From Candidatus Gastranaerophilales bacterium (lineage in GTDB: Bacteria > Cyanobacteriota > Vampirovibrionia > Gastranaerophilales > Gastranaerophilaceae): a stretch of DNA of 64,000 nucleotides. The position numbers were made by a program, and so were the translations under genes. The DNA is taken from contig CALUPF010000013.1 of the NCBI GenBank assembly GCA_944322545.1, positions 1 through 64,000 of the forward strand. The letters run 5' to 3'. This document shows positions 44,401 through 56,228 of the stretch, in pieces (position 1 is the stretch's first letter; each line of letters begins with the position of its first letter). Under the pieces are notes generated by a model. That model did no database searches, was not told the origin of the DNA, and saw only the letters and a list, made by a program, of their open reading frames with translations.

Positions 44401-45248
44401 ATACCTTCGATCTTTTTGATATCTTCTCTGTCCATTGTTGTTCCGGCAGAAACTAGAACATTACCTTCAGCATCTTTAATATCCTCAGCAATTGTTCTAC
44501 CTAATAGTCTTTCTTTTAATGGAGCAACAACTTTATCACCATCTTTGATGTCTGTCATAGTGATAAATTTAGTTGTATGACAGTCATCTTCTCTAATAAT
44601 TACATCTTGAGCTACGTCAACCAAACGTCTTGTCAAATATCCAGAGTCAGCAGTTTTCAACGCTGTATCTACAAGACCTTTACGAGCACCATAAGAAGAA
44701 ATGATGTATTCAGTAACTGACAAACCTTCTTTAAAGTTAGATTTAATAGGCAAGTCAATGATTTGTCCTTGTGCGTCTGCCATCAAACCACGCATACCAA
44801 CTAATTGTGATACCTGTGATAAGTTACCTCTCGCACCAGAGAATGCCATCATATATACTGGGTTTAATCTATCAAAGTTTTCAACTACTTGTTCAGTCAA
44901 TTTTGCTGTTGTTTCTGACCAAGTGTCGATTACCTTTGTATATCTTTCTACCTCAGTAATTTCACCTTTCAAATAACGATTTGTTGACTTATCAATTTCA
45001 GCTTCAGCTTCAGCCAATAATTGTTTTTTAATTGGTGGTACACTTAAGTCACTAATTGAAATAGTTGTACCTGATTTTGTTGCATATTTATAACCTAGGT
45101 TTTTCAAGCTGTTAGCTAAATTAGCAGCTTTAGATCCACCGTACTCAAGATAGACTTGAGCTAGAAGGTTATTCAATGCTTTCTTGTTCATTACTTGGTT
45201 AATGAACTCCATTGTTTTTTTATTATGTTTTTGAAGTAATGTATCCAT
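41409..45248 (-). CDS. rpoC2: RNA polymerase beta-prime subunit, C-terminal part (RpoC2)
   Basis: A 1279-residue C-terminal portion of the split beta-prime subunit. The bridge-helix and trigger-loop region is in order: [19 protein letters not shown] (138-156), CRKCYGW zinc cysteines (about 303-308), [22 protein letters not shown] (326-347). The trigger loop is then interrupted by about 650 residues of beta-sandwich repeats (SI3, about 350-1000), resuming [20 protein letters not shown] at 1003-1023. Length and order match cyanobacterial rpoC2. It follows rpoC1 by 56 bases. Cytoplasmic, part of core RNA polymerase. Confidence 0.97.
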   Translation of the reverse strand: [1279 protein letters not shown]

Positions 45249-45304
45249 TTTTTCTTTTCTTCCCTCTAGTTTGTAATCTAGTGTCCCTTAATGGTCAGGA
45301 TTCA

Positions 45305-47059
<1,755 letters not shown>

Positions 47060-50000
47060 TTATTCCTTGAATGATGTAGGTGTTTCAAAGAAATTGATAT
47101 TCAACAATTCTGAATCAATATCAGAAAGCGTTCTTTTTGCTGCTGATTTTCTCAAATCATCAGTATCAGACATTAAGTCAACTTCTTCTCCGCCTTTTTT
47201 CGCAACAGTGATATCCAAACCAATAGATTGAAGTTCTCTAACGAGTACTTTGAATGATTCTGGAATACCAGGTCTTGGAATATTGTCACCTTTAACGATT
47301 GCTTCATATGCTCTTGAACGTCCATTAACATCATCTGATTTGATAGTTAACATTTCTTGAAGAGTATAAGCAGCACCATAAGCCTCAAGTGCCCAAACTT
47401 CCATCTCACCAAATCTTTGACCACCGAATTGAGCTTTACCACCCAATGGTTGTTGAGTAACAAGTGAGTATGGACCTGTACTTCTTGCGTGAATTTTATC
47501 ATCTACAAGGTGAACAAGTTTCAATACATATGTCAAACCAACTGCAACAGGTCTGTCGAATGGTTCACCAGTTCTACCGTCAATAAGTCTAACTTTACCA
47601 TCTTCGCCAACCCAATCAATGCCTCTGGCTTTAATACCTTTTATTAATTCTTCTTTTGTTACTTTTTCTGACATTCCATCGCCATACATTTCATCAAAAG
47701 AAGGTGCTTCATAATATTCCTTATTTAAGTATGCAGCCATACCTAATAAGTTTTCATAAGTTTGACCTACGTTCATACGAGAAGGTACACCTAGTGGGTT
47801 CAATACAACGTCAACTGGTGTTCCATCAGGCAAGAACGGCATATCTTCTTTAGGAAGAATTCTTGAAACAATACCTTTGTTTCCGTGACGACCTGAAAGT
47901 TTGTCACCAACAGAAACTTTACGTTTTTGAGCAATGTAAACTCTGATAACAGTATTTGCTCCAGGTGGCAATTCGTCACCTTTTTCACGGTCAAACACTT
48001 TAACGTCGACTACACGACCACCTTCACCGTGAGGAACTCTTAATGAGTTATCTTTAACGTCTCTAGCTTTTTCAGCAAAGATAGCTCTTAATAATTTTTC
48101 TTCAGGTGGGTGCTCAGATTCACCTTTTGGTGTAACTTTACCTACCAAAATATCATCGGCATAGACTCTCGCACCAATTCTTACGATACCTCTTTCGTCT
48201 AAGTGACGTAAAGATTCTTCAGAAACGTTAGGAACTTCTCTTGTGATTTCTTCAGGTCCTAATTTAGTTTGACGAGCATCTATTTCTAATTTTTCAATGT
48301 GAACTGAAGTGAAAATATCATCGTGAACACATCTTTCAGAAAGCAAAATAGCATCCTCGTAGTTATAGCCTTCCCAAGGCATATAAGCTAGAAGTACGTT
48401 TTTACCTAATGAAAGCTCACCCATATGAGTAGAAGCACCATCAGCAATTACATCACCTGCTTTAACTTCATCCCCATCTCTTACGATTGGTTTTTGGTTA
48501 ATACAAGTGTCTTGGTTACTTCTTACATATTTCATAAGTTGTATTCTATGAAGTTTATTTTCTTTATCTCTAATGTAAATTTCTTCACCAACAACTTTTT
48601 CAACTGTACCGTCACAAGGAGCAACTGCAACCATTCCTGAGTCTTTTGCTGCTCTTTTTTCAAGACCTGTACCAACTACAGGACGGTCTGTGATAAGAAG
48701 AGGTACTGATTGACGTTGCATGTTAGATCCCATCAAAGCACGGTTAGCATCATCGTGCTCAATGAATGGAATCAATGAAGTAGCAACTGAGAAGATCTGA
48801 ATTGGAGATACCCCAATATAGTCTACTCTGTTAGCTTCAGACATTGTAAACTCTGATCTGTAACGGCAAGGTACATAAGGATATTTAATGCTTCTGTCTT
48901 CGTTAAGTTCCAAGTCAGCAGGAGCAATACGAAGATTATCCTCTTCATCAGCTGTTAAATAATGAACTTCGTCAGTTACAACGCCATCTTTAACAGCAAA
49001 GAATGGAGATTCTATAAAGCCATAATCATTAACCTTAGCGTGAGTAGCCAATGAACCAATAAGACCAGCGTTTGGACCTTCAGGTGTTTCAACAGGACAA
49101 ATACGTCCGTAGTGAGAAGGGTGAATATCACGAACCGCGAATCCAGCTCTTTCTCTAACCAAACCGCCAGGTCCTAATGCAGAAATACGTCTTTTGTGAG
49201 TCAACTCTGCAAGAGGGTTAATTTGGTCCATGAACTGAGATAACTGTGATGAACCAAAGAACTCTTTTAAAGAAGCAACTAAAGGTTTAGTGTTCAATAA
49301 GTTCAAAGGTGTTAGCGTATCAGAATCTTGAAGAGTCATTCTTTCTTTAACGATTCTTTCGATTCTTGAAAGACCAACTCTGAATTGGTTTTGAAGCAAT
49401 TCGCCAACTGAGCGGATTCTTCTGTTACCCAAATGGTCGATATCATCAACAGAACCTTCGTCATATGTTAAGTTGATTAAATACTCAATTGAAGCTACCA
49501 AATCCTGAACAGTAATTGTTCTTTGTGTTTCTGGAAGGTTCAATCCAAGTTTTTTGTTTAATTTATAACGACCTACACGACCTATATCGTATTTCTTTTC
49601 ATCAAAGAAACGAGCTTCTAGAATAGAACGTCCGCCTGCAGCAGAAGCAGGGTCACCAGGTCTTAGTTTTTTGTAGATTTCAATTAATGCATCATCTGTA
49701 GTTTCAGTTGTATCTTTATCCAAAGTCTTTTTCAAGAACTCAGCATGAGTGAATAAAGTTTCCATTTCTGAAACTGTGATACCCAATGCTTTCAACAATG
49801 TCGTAGCTAAGATTTTTCTGTTCTTATCAATCTTAACGTAAATGTTGTCGTTAGCATCAGTTTCGATTTTCAACCAAGCACCTCTGTTAGGAATCAAGGT
49901 TGCATTGTACAAACGTTTACCAGTTGGAGAAATTTCTCTTTTAAAATAAACCCCTGGAGAACGAACGATTTTAGAAACGATTACACGTTCTGCACCGTTT

Positions 50001-50374
50001 ACAATGAAAGTACCTTTGTCAGTCATAGTCGGAATATCACCGATATAAACTTCCTGTTCTTTTATTTCACCTGTATCACGGTTTACCAACCTAACCATTA
50101 CACGAAGCTGTTTTGCATATGTAGCATCATGAATTCTAGCTTCTTCAATAGTGTACTTAGGATTGTCGAAGGTGTAGTTAGGAAGGAAGTGCAACTCCAA
50201 ACGACCTGTATAGTCTTTGATAGGAGAAAAAGAAAGCAATTCTTCCTTTAAACCCTCTTTTAAAAACCATTCAAAAGAATTCTTTTGAACTTCAATGAGA
50301 TCAGGTAAATCATCCAATCTGGTATTTGGGATACCCATTGGTGTTACTCTGGTTGCTTGATTTGTTGTCGACAT
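47060..50374 (-). CDS. rpoB: RNA polymerase beta subunit
   Basis: A 1104-residue beta subunit. The rifampicin-pocket region [30 protein letters not shown] is at about 372-401, [21 protein letters not shown] follows, and [20 protein letters not shown] and [33 protein letters not shown] appear late. In the resistance pocket the residues read as wild type by eye (DQ, H, R and S positions kept). Length matches cyanobacterial beta. First gene of rpoB-rpoC1-rpoC2; 36 bases to rpoC1. The usual rplJ-rplL neighbours are absent upstream. Confidence 0.98.
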   Translation of the reverse strand: MSTTNQATRVTPMGIPNTRLDDLPDLIEVQKNSFEWFLKEGLKEELLSFSPIKDYTGRLELHFLPNYTFDNPKYTIEEARIHDATYAKQLRVMVRLVNRDTGEIKEQEVYIGDIPTMTDKGTFIVNGAERVIVSKIVRSPGVYFKREISPTGKRLYNATLIPNRGAWLKIETDANDNIYVKIDKNRKILATTLLKALGITVSEMETLFTHAEFLKKTLDKDTTETTDDALIEIYKKLRPGDPASAAGGRSILEARFFDEKKYDIGRVGRYKLNKKLGLNLPETQRTITVQDLVASIEYLINLTYDEGSVDDIDHLGNRRIRSVGELLQNQFRVGLSRIERIVKERMTLQDSDTLTPLNLLNTKPLVASLKEFFGSSQLSQFMDQINPLAELTHKRRISALGPGGLVRERAGFAVRDIHPSHYGRICPVETPEGPNAGLIGSLATHAKVNDYGFIESPFFAVKDGVVTDEVHYLTADEEDNLRIAPADLELNEDRSIKYPYVPCRYRSEFTMSEANRVDYIGVSPIQIFSVATSLIPFIEHDDANRALMGSNMQRQSVPLLITDRPVVGTGLEKRAAKDSGMVAVAPCDGTVEKVVGEEIYIRDKENKLHRIQLMKYVRSNQDTCINQKPIVRDGDEVKAGDVIADGASTHMGELSLGKNVLLAYMPWEGYNYEDAILLSERCVHDDIFTSVHIEKLEIDARQTKLGPEEITREVPNVSEESLRHLDERGIVRIGARVYADDILVGKVTPKGESEHPPEEKLLRAIFAEKARDVKDNSLRVPHGEGGRVVDVKVFDREKGDELPPGANTVIRVYIAQKRKVSVGDKLSGRHGNKGIVSRILPKEDMPFLPDGTPVDVVLNPLGVPSRMNVGQTYENLLGMAAYLNKEYYEAPSFDEMYGDGMSEKVTKEELIKGIKARGIDWVGEDGKVRLIDGRTGEPFDRPVAVGLTYVLKLVHLVDDKIHARSTGPYSLVTQQPLGGKAQFGGQRFGEMEVWALEAYGAAYTLQEMLTIKSDDVNGRSRAYEAIVKGDNIPRPGIPESFKVLVRELQSIGLDITVAKKGGEEVDLMSDTDDLRKSAAKRTLSDIDSELLNINFFETPTSFKE

Positions 50375-50753
50375 TTATTTACCTCGCTAAATGTGGCGTA
50401 CTACATTATTTTTGTAAACTGTTATTAAATTTTCGGGCATAGACTCCGCCTGCCAAACGCCCTTGGATTCTACTATTTATAAGCTTTTTTGTAATTACAA
50501 TACATTTTTACTCATATCTAACCATTCTATAATCTTATTCGCTAAAACATGACCGTCAAGAAAAATAACGGTTTTTTAGGCCTGGCACGAAATATTTTTT
50601 AACATACCTACACAAAATTGTTACATTTGGTTTCAAAGTCTCATTATTATTGAAAAAAACTGTCAAGTGTTCTTGCTCAAAAATATAAACTTTATGGCAA
50701 TGAAAATACTTCTTTAATCCTTCATAATTTAAACAAAAAGAAAGGAAATAAAG
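50375..50753. other. divergent leader region of rpoB and a small gene
   Basis: No gene is seen in these 379 bases. On the rpoB side, a GC-richer patch near 50436-50470 contains GGGC and GCCC segments that could form a leader hairpin. CCGT and ACGG at about 50551-50569 flank a short loop followed by TTTTTT. The rpoB promoter is not obvious. The plus-strand promoter candidate is listed separately. Confidence 0.4.
50660..50689 (+). promoter_or_regulatory. sigma-70-type promoter candidate
   Basis: CTGTCA at 50660-50665 (4 of 6 to TTGACA) and TATAAA at 50684-50689 (5 of 6 to TATAAT) with an 18-base spacer, upstream of the small gene at 50754. Confidence 0.5.
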
Positions 50754-51035
50754 ATGGGTACTGATGTATTAAACAGAATATACAAAGCCGTAGAACTATC
50801 TGGCGGAGTCAAAGAGATTGTTGTATTCACCCAAAGCTTTAAAGCTTATGGAACCATAGTAAAAGATCACAAAGACAATTTTAAAGATATTTTGACGCTT
50901 AAAAACGCAACAATTTGCCATCACTTTGATGAATGCAGTTGTAACATAGAAAGTCCTAAATACGAATGGCTTAACATCAATGAGGAAAAAATAATTGCAT
51001 TTAGCATAATTGGCTATATGGCTTGTGAAAACTAA
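50754..51035 (+). CDS. small conserved-looking protein of unknown function
   Basis: A 93-residue protein, not recognised. It begins MGTDVLNRIYKAVELSGGVKEIVVF and holds three cysteines in ATICHHFDECSCNI near residues 64-75, plus one near the end (GYMACEN), so metal binding is possible. GAAAGGAAATAAAG is a strong binding site. It has its own promoter candidate and terminator, hence is a single-gene unit between rpoB (divergent) and the sigma factor gene (convergent). Role unknown. Confidence 0.75.
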   Translation: MGTDVLNRIYKAVELSGGVKEIVVFTQSFKAYGTIVKDHKDNFKDILTLKNATICHHFDECSCNIESPKYEWLNINEEKIIAFSIIGYMACEN

Positions 51036-51060
51036 AAAACGGGCAAATGCCCGTTTTTTA
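51035..51060. terminator. bidirectional terminator
   Basis: AAAAAACGGGCA (51035-51046) and TGCCCGTTTTTT (51049-51060) form a GC-rich stem with A and T tracts on either side, between two convergent genes. Confidence 0.9.
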
Positions 51061-51062
51061 GT

Positions 51063-52064
51063 TTAATTAAAATAATTCTTAAGACCTTTAGTTAAATTAT
51101 TATTTTTACAGAGTTTTTTCAATTTACTTATTGCTCTATTTTCTATCTGTCTTATACGTTCTCTTGAAACACCATATCTTGAACCAATTTCTTCAAGGGT
51201 TTTTCTATTTCCATCATCATCTAAGCCATATCTCATGATAAGAACATCACGTTCTTTTGGACTTAACTGGTTTAGCATTTTTTGAATGTCCTCAAAAAGA
51301 TTTTCTTGAGACACCTTCGTATCTGGGGAAACTGTTGACTCATCAACAATAAAATCCCCAAGCTTTGAAGAATCATCTTTTGCTGTGGCCGGAGTCTCAA
51401 TACTAATCGTTGATTGAGCAGCTTTAATTAAAGATGTAAGTTTTGACACAGGTATACCAACTTTATAAGCTATTTCTTCTTTAGATGGAATTTTACCGGT
51501 TTCAGTTGTTAAATCCAACGTAACTTTTTTTATCTTACTCAAGGTTTCTATCATATGCACAGGCAATCTGATAATTCTAGATTTATCCGCAATTGCCCTT
51601 GTAATTGACTGCTGAATCCACCAAGTTGCATATGTTGAAAATTTATAACCTTTTGCATAATCAAACTTTTCAGCAGCCTTCATCAACCCCAAGTTGCCTT
51701 CTTGGATCAAATCGAGAAAAGAAAGCCCTCTACCAATATATTTTTTGGCAATACTAACAACAAGCCTCAAATTTGCATTCACTAAAGCTTCTTTAGCTTG
51801 CTCATCATTTTTTTCTTTTATTTTTTTTGCAACTTCTAACTCTTGCTCCGCGGTTAACAAAGGAATTTTACCGATTTGTTGCAAATATATTTTTACAGAA
51901 TCATCTGCATTAACAGATGAGACATTTTCAGAAGTTTTTGGTTCTTCAACAGAAAGGATTAAATCCTCGTCCTCAGGCTCTTCTGTAATATCATCCAAAT
52001 TAACTTCTGAATCCAAGGATTCTTCCATATCTTCAGTTGTGTATTTATCAATTTTACTAGACAT
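51063..52064 (-). CDS. rpoD: RpoD/SigA-type sigma-70 factor
   Basis: A 333-residue sigma-70 family factor. An acidic N-terminus of about 55 residues lacks a full region 1.1. Region 1.2 is [28 protein letters not shown]; region 2 is [61 protein letters not shown]; region 3 and region 4 ([45 protein letters not shown]) are complete. Such completeness indicates a vegetative or close group 2 factor. It may be the primary sigma; whether others exist elsewhere is unknown. RlmB gene lies upstream by 29 bases. Confidence 0.9.
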   Translation of the reverse strand: MSSKIDKYTTEDMEESLDSEVNLDDITEEPEDEDLILSVEEPKTSENVSSVNADDSVKIYLQQIGKIPLLTAEQELEVAKKIKEKNDEQAKEALVNANLRLVVSIAKKYIGRGLSFLDLIQEGNLGLMKAAEKFDYAKGYKFSTYATWWIQQSITRAIADKSRIIRLPVHMIETLSKIKKVTLDLTTETGKIPSKEEIAYKVGIPVSKLTSLIKAAQSTISIETPATAKDDSSKLGDFIVDESTVSPDTKVSQENLFEDIQKMLNQLSPKERDVLIMRYGLDDDGNRKTLEEIGSRYGVSRERIRQIENRAISKLKKLCKNNNLTKGLKNYFN

Positions 52065-52093
52065 TTATTCTCCAATGCTAAAGGTAATATATA

Positions 52094-52852
52094 TTATACA
52101 CGATGTTTTGATTTAGTAATCATCTGACGTACCGATTCGTATATTATTGCAGTTGCGGCATTTGAAACATTAAGAGAGTTAAATTTTCTTAACATAGGTA
52201 TTTTAACAACAAAATCCGACTTTTTAATATTGTTTTTAGAAACACCTGTTTCTTCACCCCCCATAATTATGGCAAAATTCATATCGGTATAATCAACATC
52301 ATAGTAATTATCTTTTCCTTCTGCATCTGTTGCAATTATCCAATAGTTGTTATCTTTAAGTTTATCAATTGCAGTCGAAAGACTATTAACCTGAATCAAT
52401 GGTATATGGTTAATCGCACCAGCTGAAGTTTTTTCAACAACTGCATTAACCTGAGCATTTCTACGACTTGGGATTAAAACAGCATCAAAACCAGCGCATG
52501 CAGACGTTCTTATAATAGCCCCTACATTATGTGGATCGACAACACCATCTAATATAATAATTTTCGAAAAACCATCTTTTTTATGTGCCAAAAAATCAGA
52601 AAGCTCAACGTATTCAACCGGTGACACTAAAGCAACAACTCCTTGATGAGGGCAATCGCTATAATCCTTAAACTTTTCTTTAGGCACAAATTGGAATATA
52701 ACGTGATTCTTTTTAGCCAGGTTTACGATTTCTGTAATCTTAGAATCATTAGAAGAGTTTTTAGAAATTAACACTTTGTTAATTCTATTTGGTGCGGTAA
52801 ACAAAGCTTCTATTACACTATTTTTCCCATAGATATAGCTATTTTTATTCAT
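52094..52852 (-). CDS. rlmB: 23S rRNA 2'-O-methyltransferase (TrmH/SpoU family, RlmB-like)
   Basis: A 252-residue SPOUT methyltransferase that methylates a ribose in rRNA (position G2251 for RlmB). An N-terminal substrate-binding domain (YGKNSVIEAL) of about 75 residues precedes the knotted domain: VVDPHNVGAIIRTSACAGFDAV (motif 1), MGGEETGVS (motif 2) and FNSLNVSNAATAIIYESVRQ (motif 3). The ATG at 52852 is preferred over GTG at 52861 because AGGTG lies 6 bases upstream of it. Exact rRNA target is assigned by family likeness. Confidence 0.88.
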   Translation of the reverse strand: MNKNSYIYGKNSVIEALFTAPNRINKVLISKNSSNDSKITEIVNLAKKNHVIFQFVPKEKFKDYSDCPHQGVVALVSPVEYVELSDFLAHKKDGFSKIIILDGVVDPHNVGAIIRTSACAGFDAVLIPSRRNAQVNAVVEKTSAGAINHIPLIQVNSLSTAIDKLKDNNYWIIATDAEGKDNYYDVDYTDMNFAIIMGGEETGVSKNNIKKSDFVVKIPMLRKFNSLNVSNAATAIIYESVRQMITKSKHRV

Positions 52853-52960
52853 TAATATCACCTAAATTTAGTATTTTTTTTAACATTCTTGCCATTATAA
52901 TTATACTATAATATAATTATATAAGTTTTAAAGTAACATTTATAAATTTGGAATTAGTGA

Positions 52961-54652
52961 ATGAATAATTTTTTAGCGAAGTTAAAACCTGACACAAAGG
53001 TAAATGTAGGGGTATCTGTATCTCCAAACGTGGGCTTGGAGATGATAATGGTTGATCCAATACAACACAAAGTTATGAAGTATGCTCACAGACCATTGGC
53101 ATATAACCAATCTAGTCGTGAGATAGAGGATTATGGTGAATTCAAGGCCGCATTAAATGAGTTGTTTAATGAGTTGAAAATAACACCTCAAAATGCAAAC
53201 GTAGTTATCAACTTACCAAGTGTATATTTTGGTCACACATTTTTACCAACAACACTTGATGATGAATCTGTTACTGGTGCTTTAATATCAAAAGCAGAAG
53301 AGCAGTATTTATTTAAGAAAAACGCACCTGCAGTCAGCTGGGTAGAAGTAAAAGAAAACAATTCAACAGAAAAAAGATATATATTGTTCTCTGCAATACA
53401 AGAAGGTGTTGTTGAGGTTATAAAACAAATCTTTAATGAACTTGGTGCAACACTTGTTGCAATCGAAAACACATACTCTTCTTTAATGAAGACATTAGAA
53501 TACACAGAACTTACAAAAGAGTTTGCAAAAACACCGGGTTCTTGGAATATACTATTAGTATCTCAAAATAGTTATGCTGTATTCTCATTAATTGATTACA
53601 ATATCATTGAATATTATGAAGACCCTCTTGCAATTAAATCATTTAGCAATGATGAGGTTTATGTCGCTATTTCTCAAGCAGCGACTGCCGTTTTAGACAA
53701 ATATCCTTCAGATAAACTTCTTATCATTAGCGAATCTAATGATGTAAGTGCTGAAATCCTTGCTATTCAAATGAAGCAACCTGGTTCAGTAATGTTCTTA
53801 GAATGCAACCAATATGCAAAAACACCTTTAATGGACGTAGACTTAAATGTACTACCTAACTACATAAAAGCTATATCGCCAGAAGCTATTGGTGCTGCTA
53901 TATACAGGGCAAAAGACTTCAGTTTAAAATTAAATTTCTTATCAAAAAATGACTACAAAGCGCCTGATACTGTTACAGTTATGGGCTTTGATTTAACTAA
54001 AGAGCAGCTAACAATCTATACACTAATAATTGGATTAGCAATTGTTGGTATTTGTTTCTTAGCATCTGTTGTTGCAGGATCGTATAACACAACATTGGAA
54101 AATCAAAAAGCAACACTGGATCAAGAAGCAACACAACAACAAACTGAACTTGCTGAATTACAAAAGGATAAAGGTAAAATCGATATTTATTCAGCTGCAA
54201 AAACAATTGATAAAAGTATGGTGCAAAAAATACTATACTACAACGCAATTGGAGCAGATATACCTGCTAAAGTTTGGTTAACGTCATTCTATGCTGATTC
54301 TAACAATGCATATGGAATTATAGGCGAAACTACATCAGTTGATGATGTATATCTATTTTACAGAAATATCAAATCTCAAGTTGCTGAATCAGATCTGATT
54401 CTTTCTAAATTGGGAGTTGATGATCAAAACGGTATGATAGACATTGAAAAAACACCAACTGCAAACTATACATTTGAATTAACAAATAGTGGATATGCTT
54501 CAGCTCAGACAGTTGCTCCTGCTCCAGCAGACCCAAATGCACCTGCTGATCCTAACGCATCAGCTCCGGCAGAAGCAACAGTTCCAGCACCAGATGCTTC
54601 ACCATCTAGTGGTATTAATTTACCAAAACTTCCATCATTGCCTGGAATGTAA
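52961..54652 (+). CDS. PilM-PilN fusion, type IV pilus assembly protein
   Basis: A 563-residue chain. Residues 1-320 resemble PilM, the actin-like cytoplasmic ring protein: VNVGVSVSPNVGLEMIMV at the start, NVVINLPSVYFGHTFLPTTLDD and GATLVAIENTYSSLMKTLEYT. A membrane helix follows at about 346-372 (YTLIIGLAIVGICFLASVV), then a coiled coil (QKATLDQEATQQQTELAELQKDKG) and a PilN-like periplasmic part with the KVWLTSFYADSNNAYGIIGETTSVDDVYLFYRNI fold. A Pro/Ala tail ends it. PilM and PilN are usually separate, adjacent genes and bind each other. pilO follows by 40 bases. Confidence 0.8.
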   Translation: MNNFLAKLKPDTKVNVGVSVSPNVGLEMIMVDPIQHKVMKYAHRPLAYNQSSREIEDYGEFKAALNELFNELKITPQNANVVINLPSVYFGHTFLPTTLDDESVTGALISKAEEQYLFKKNAPAVSWVEVKENNSTEKRYILFSAIQEGVVEVIKQIFNELGATLVAIENTYSSLMKTLEYTELTKEFAKTPGSWNILLVSQNSYAVFSLIDYNIIEYYEDPLAIKSFSNDEVYVAISQAATAVLDKYPSDKLLIISESNDVSAEILAIQMKQPGSVMFLECNQYAKTPLMDVDLNVLPNYIKAISPEAIGAAIYRAKDFSLKLNFLSKNDYKAPDTVTVMGFDLTKEQLTIYTLIIGLAIVGICFLASVVAGSYNTTLENQKATLDQEATQQQTELAELQKDKGKIDIYSAAKTIDKSMVQKILYYNAIGADIPAKVWLTSFYADSNNAYGIIGETTSVDDVYLFYRNIKSQVAESDLILSKLGVDDQNGMIDIEKTPTANYTFELTNSGYASAQTVAPAPADPNAPADPNASAPAEATVPAPDASPSSGINLPKLPSLPGM

Positions 54653-54692
54653 AATAAATAACATATAAACCTCGATATTGAAAGGGAAAGAA

Positions 54693-55358
54693 GTGAATAA
54701 TCAACAAACATTACCATATATAATCGGTTTAGTACTAAGTTTAGTTTTAGGTATTTATTTGCTATATCCTAAAGTTATGTCTGTGTACACAAATTACAAT
54801 GAGGTAAAAACAAAAACACAAACAGTTGAACAAACTAAACAACAAATTGCTGACTTAAAAGCACAAAAAGAAAATTATGAAAAAGAAGAAAAAGTATCAA
54901 CTAAACCTGTTTACAAAAACGACATTGCAACAATTGATCCAATGTCATCTTTTGGAGTAATGTTTGAGGATGTAATACAATCAGCAAAATATAATGGATT
55001 AAAATTAAGAACAATATCTTACAATACATCACCAGCAGAAGATATTGTTCAAAAAAATATATCTACAGACTACAATGTTTGCGCAATATCAATGCAATTA
55101 ATCGGAACATATATGCAGTTTCGCTCATATTTCCAAGATATTTACAATTATCCATACTTAATCAACTTGGATAAAATTAGCATAAAACCATATGAAAATA
55201 ATAAAAGAATACTAATTGCGGATGTAACAGTAACTTTATATTCAGCAAAAAATGAAGCACAAAAAGCTGCAGTAGCTGCAGCAGCTGCATTAGCGCCACA
55301 AGGAGATCAAGCAACTGGCCCTGCAGCTACTCCAGAAGCACCAATGCCAGGAATGTAA
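54693..55358 (+). CDS. pilO: PilO-like type IV pilus assembly protein
   Basis: A 221-residue inner-membrane protein. The start is GTG at 54693 with AAAGGGAAAGAA upstream; a TTG at 54678 is less likely. One membrane helix (about 8-28, IIGLVLSLVLGIYLLYP) is followed by a coiled coil (VKTKTQTVEQTKQQIADLKAQKENYEKEEK) and a ferredoxin-like periplasmic domain containing FGVMFEDVIQSAKYNGLKLRTISYNTSP and YMQFRSYFQDIYNYPYLINLDKISI, the PilO pattern. An Ala/Pro tail follows. It partners PilN in aligning the pilus machine. Confidence 0.82.
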   Translation: MNNQQTLPYIIGLVLSLVLGIYLLYPKVMSVYTNYNEVKTKTQTVEQTKQQIADLKAQKENYEKEEKVSTKPVYKNDIATIDPMSSFGVMFEDVIQSAKYNGLKLRTISYNTSPAEDIVQKNISTDYNVCAISMQLIGTYMQFRSYFQDIYNYPYLINLDKISIKPYENNKRILIADVTVTLYSAKNEAQKAAVAAAAALAPQGDQATGPAATPEAPMPGM

Positions 55359-55361
55359 AAA

Positions 55362-56198
55362 ATGTTAGGCCCATTTTTAAATCGCAACTGGATAGGTTCT
55401 GTTGATTCGTACAATGATGCAAATATCATTATGATAGGCTTGCCTTTTGATGGCACTTGTTCTTATCGTCCAGGTAGTAGGTTTGCACCTGAAAGACTAA
55501 GATTAGCAAGTTGGGGTATGGAAGATTACTCTCCAGACTTTGATATGCATCTTGATGACGTTAATTTCTATGATGCAGGTGAATTGGAATTCCCTTTGGG
55601 TAACACTCAAAAGACATTAGATATCATTGAACAAAATGCAAGACATATTTTTAATGACGATAAAAAGTATTTAGGAATTGGAGGGGAACATCTTGTTACT
55701 TATCCAGCACTAAAAGCTTGTTACGAAAAATACAAAGAAAATCTTGCAGTAATCCACTTTGATGCACACACTGATTTAAGAGAAGATTATCTTGGAGAAA
55801 AACTCTCTCACGCATCTGTTTTAAGAAGAATTGGTGAAACAATAGGATTCGAGAACATCAAACAAATAGGAATTCGTTCTGGCTTAAAAGAAGAATTCGA
55901 TATAATGAAAAAATACAACACTCTAGTTAAAAATAAAGAACAGTTAGAATCAGTAAAAAATAAAAAAATATTTTTAACTATTGATGTTGATGTTCTAGAT
56001 CCATCTGTGATGCCAGGAACAGGAACACCGGAAGCAAATGGTATGACATATCAGGAATTTGCACAATGGATAAAATATTTAAAAGACTTTGATATAGTTG
56101 GAGCAGATGTTGTTGAATTAGCACCAGATTATGATAAAAGTGAAGTTTCAACAGCAATCACAACAAAAATAATAAGAGACGTACTAATGATAATGTAA
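55362..56198 (+). CDS. speB: agmatinase-type ureohydrolase
   Basis: A 278-residue enzyme of the arginase/agmatinase family, probably cleaving agmatine to putrescine and urea. All metal-binding segments are present: GGEHLVTYPAL (about 106-116), HFDAHTDLREDY (about 128-139) and TIDVDVLDPSVMPGTGTPEANG (about 206-228). AMGMED-like GMEDYSPDF near the start matches agmatinases more than arginases. It starts 3 bases after pilO, so it is in the pilus transcript or read through. Substrate is inferred; other guanidino-acid hydrolases look alike. Confidence 0.85.
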   Translation: MLGPFLNRNWIGSVDSYNDANIIMIGLPFDGTCSYRPGSRFAPERLRLASWGMEDYSPDFDMHLDDVNFYDAGELEFPLGNTQKTLDIIEQNARHIFNDDKKYLGIGGEHLVTYPALKACYEKYKENLAVIHFDAHTDLREDYLGEKLSHASVLRRIGETIGFENIKQIGIRSGLKEEFDIMKKYNTLVKNKEQLESVKNKKIFLTIDVDVLDPSVMPGTGTPEANGMTYQEFAQWIKYLKDFDIVGADVVELAPDYDKSEVSTAITTKIIRDVLMIM

Positions 56199-56228
56199 AA
56201 AATAAGAGCCATAAGGCTCTTATTTTTT
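56197..56228. terminator. terminator after speB
   Basis: A perfect 14-base stem (56197-56210 with 56215-56228) with an ATAA loop and A/T tracts. It lies between the convergent speB and the small gene at 56227. Confidence 0.9.

Noticed and set aside
44701-44976. Plus-strand open frames inside rpoC2 and rpoB
   Set aside because: They are antisense to strongly conserved polymerase regions and have no start signals; they follow from the codon bias of the real genes.
45249-45304. Frameshift or sequencing error between rpoC1 and rpoC2
   Set aside because: There is a 56-base non-coding gap with proper stop and new start with binding site, and the split point matches that of Cyanobacteria.
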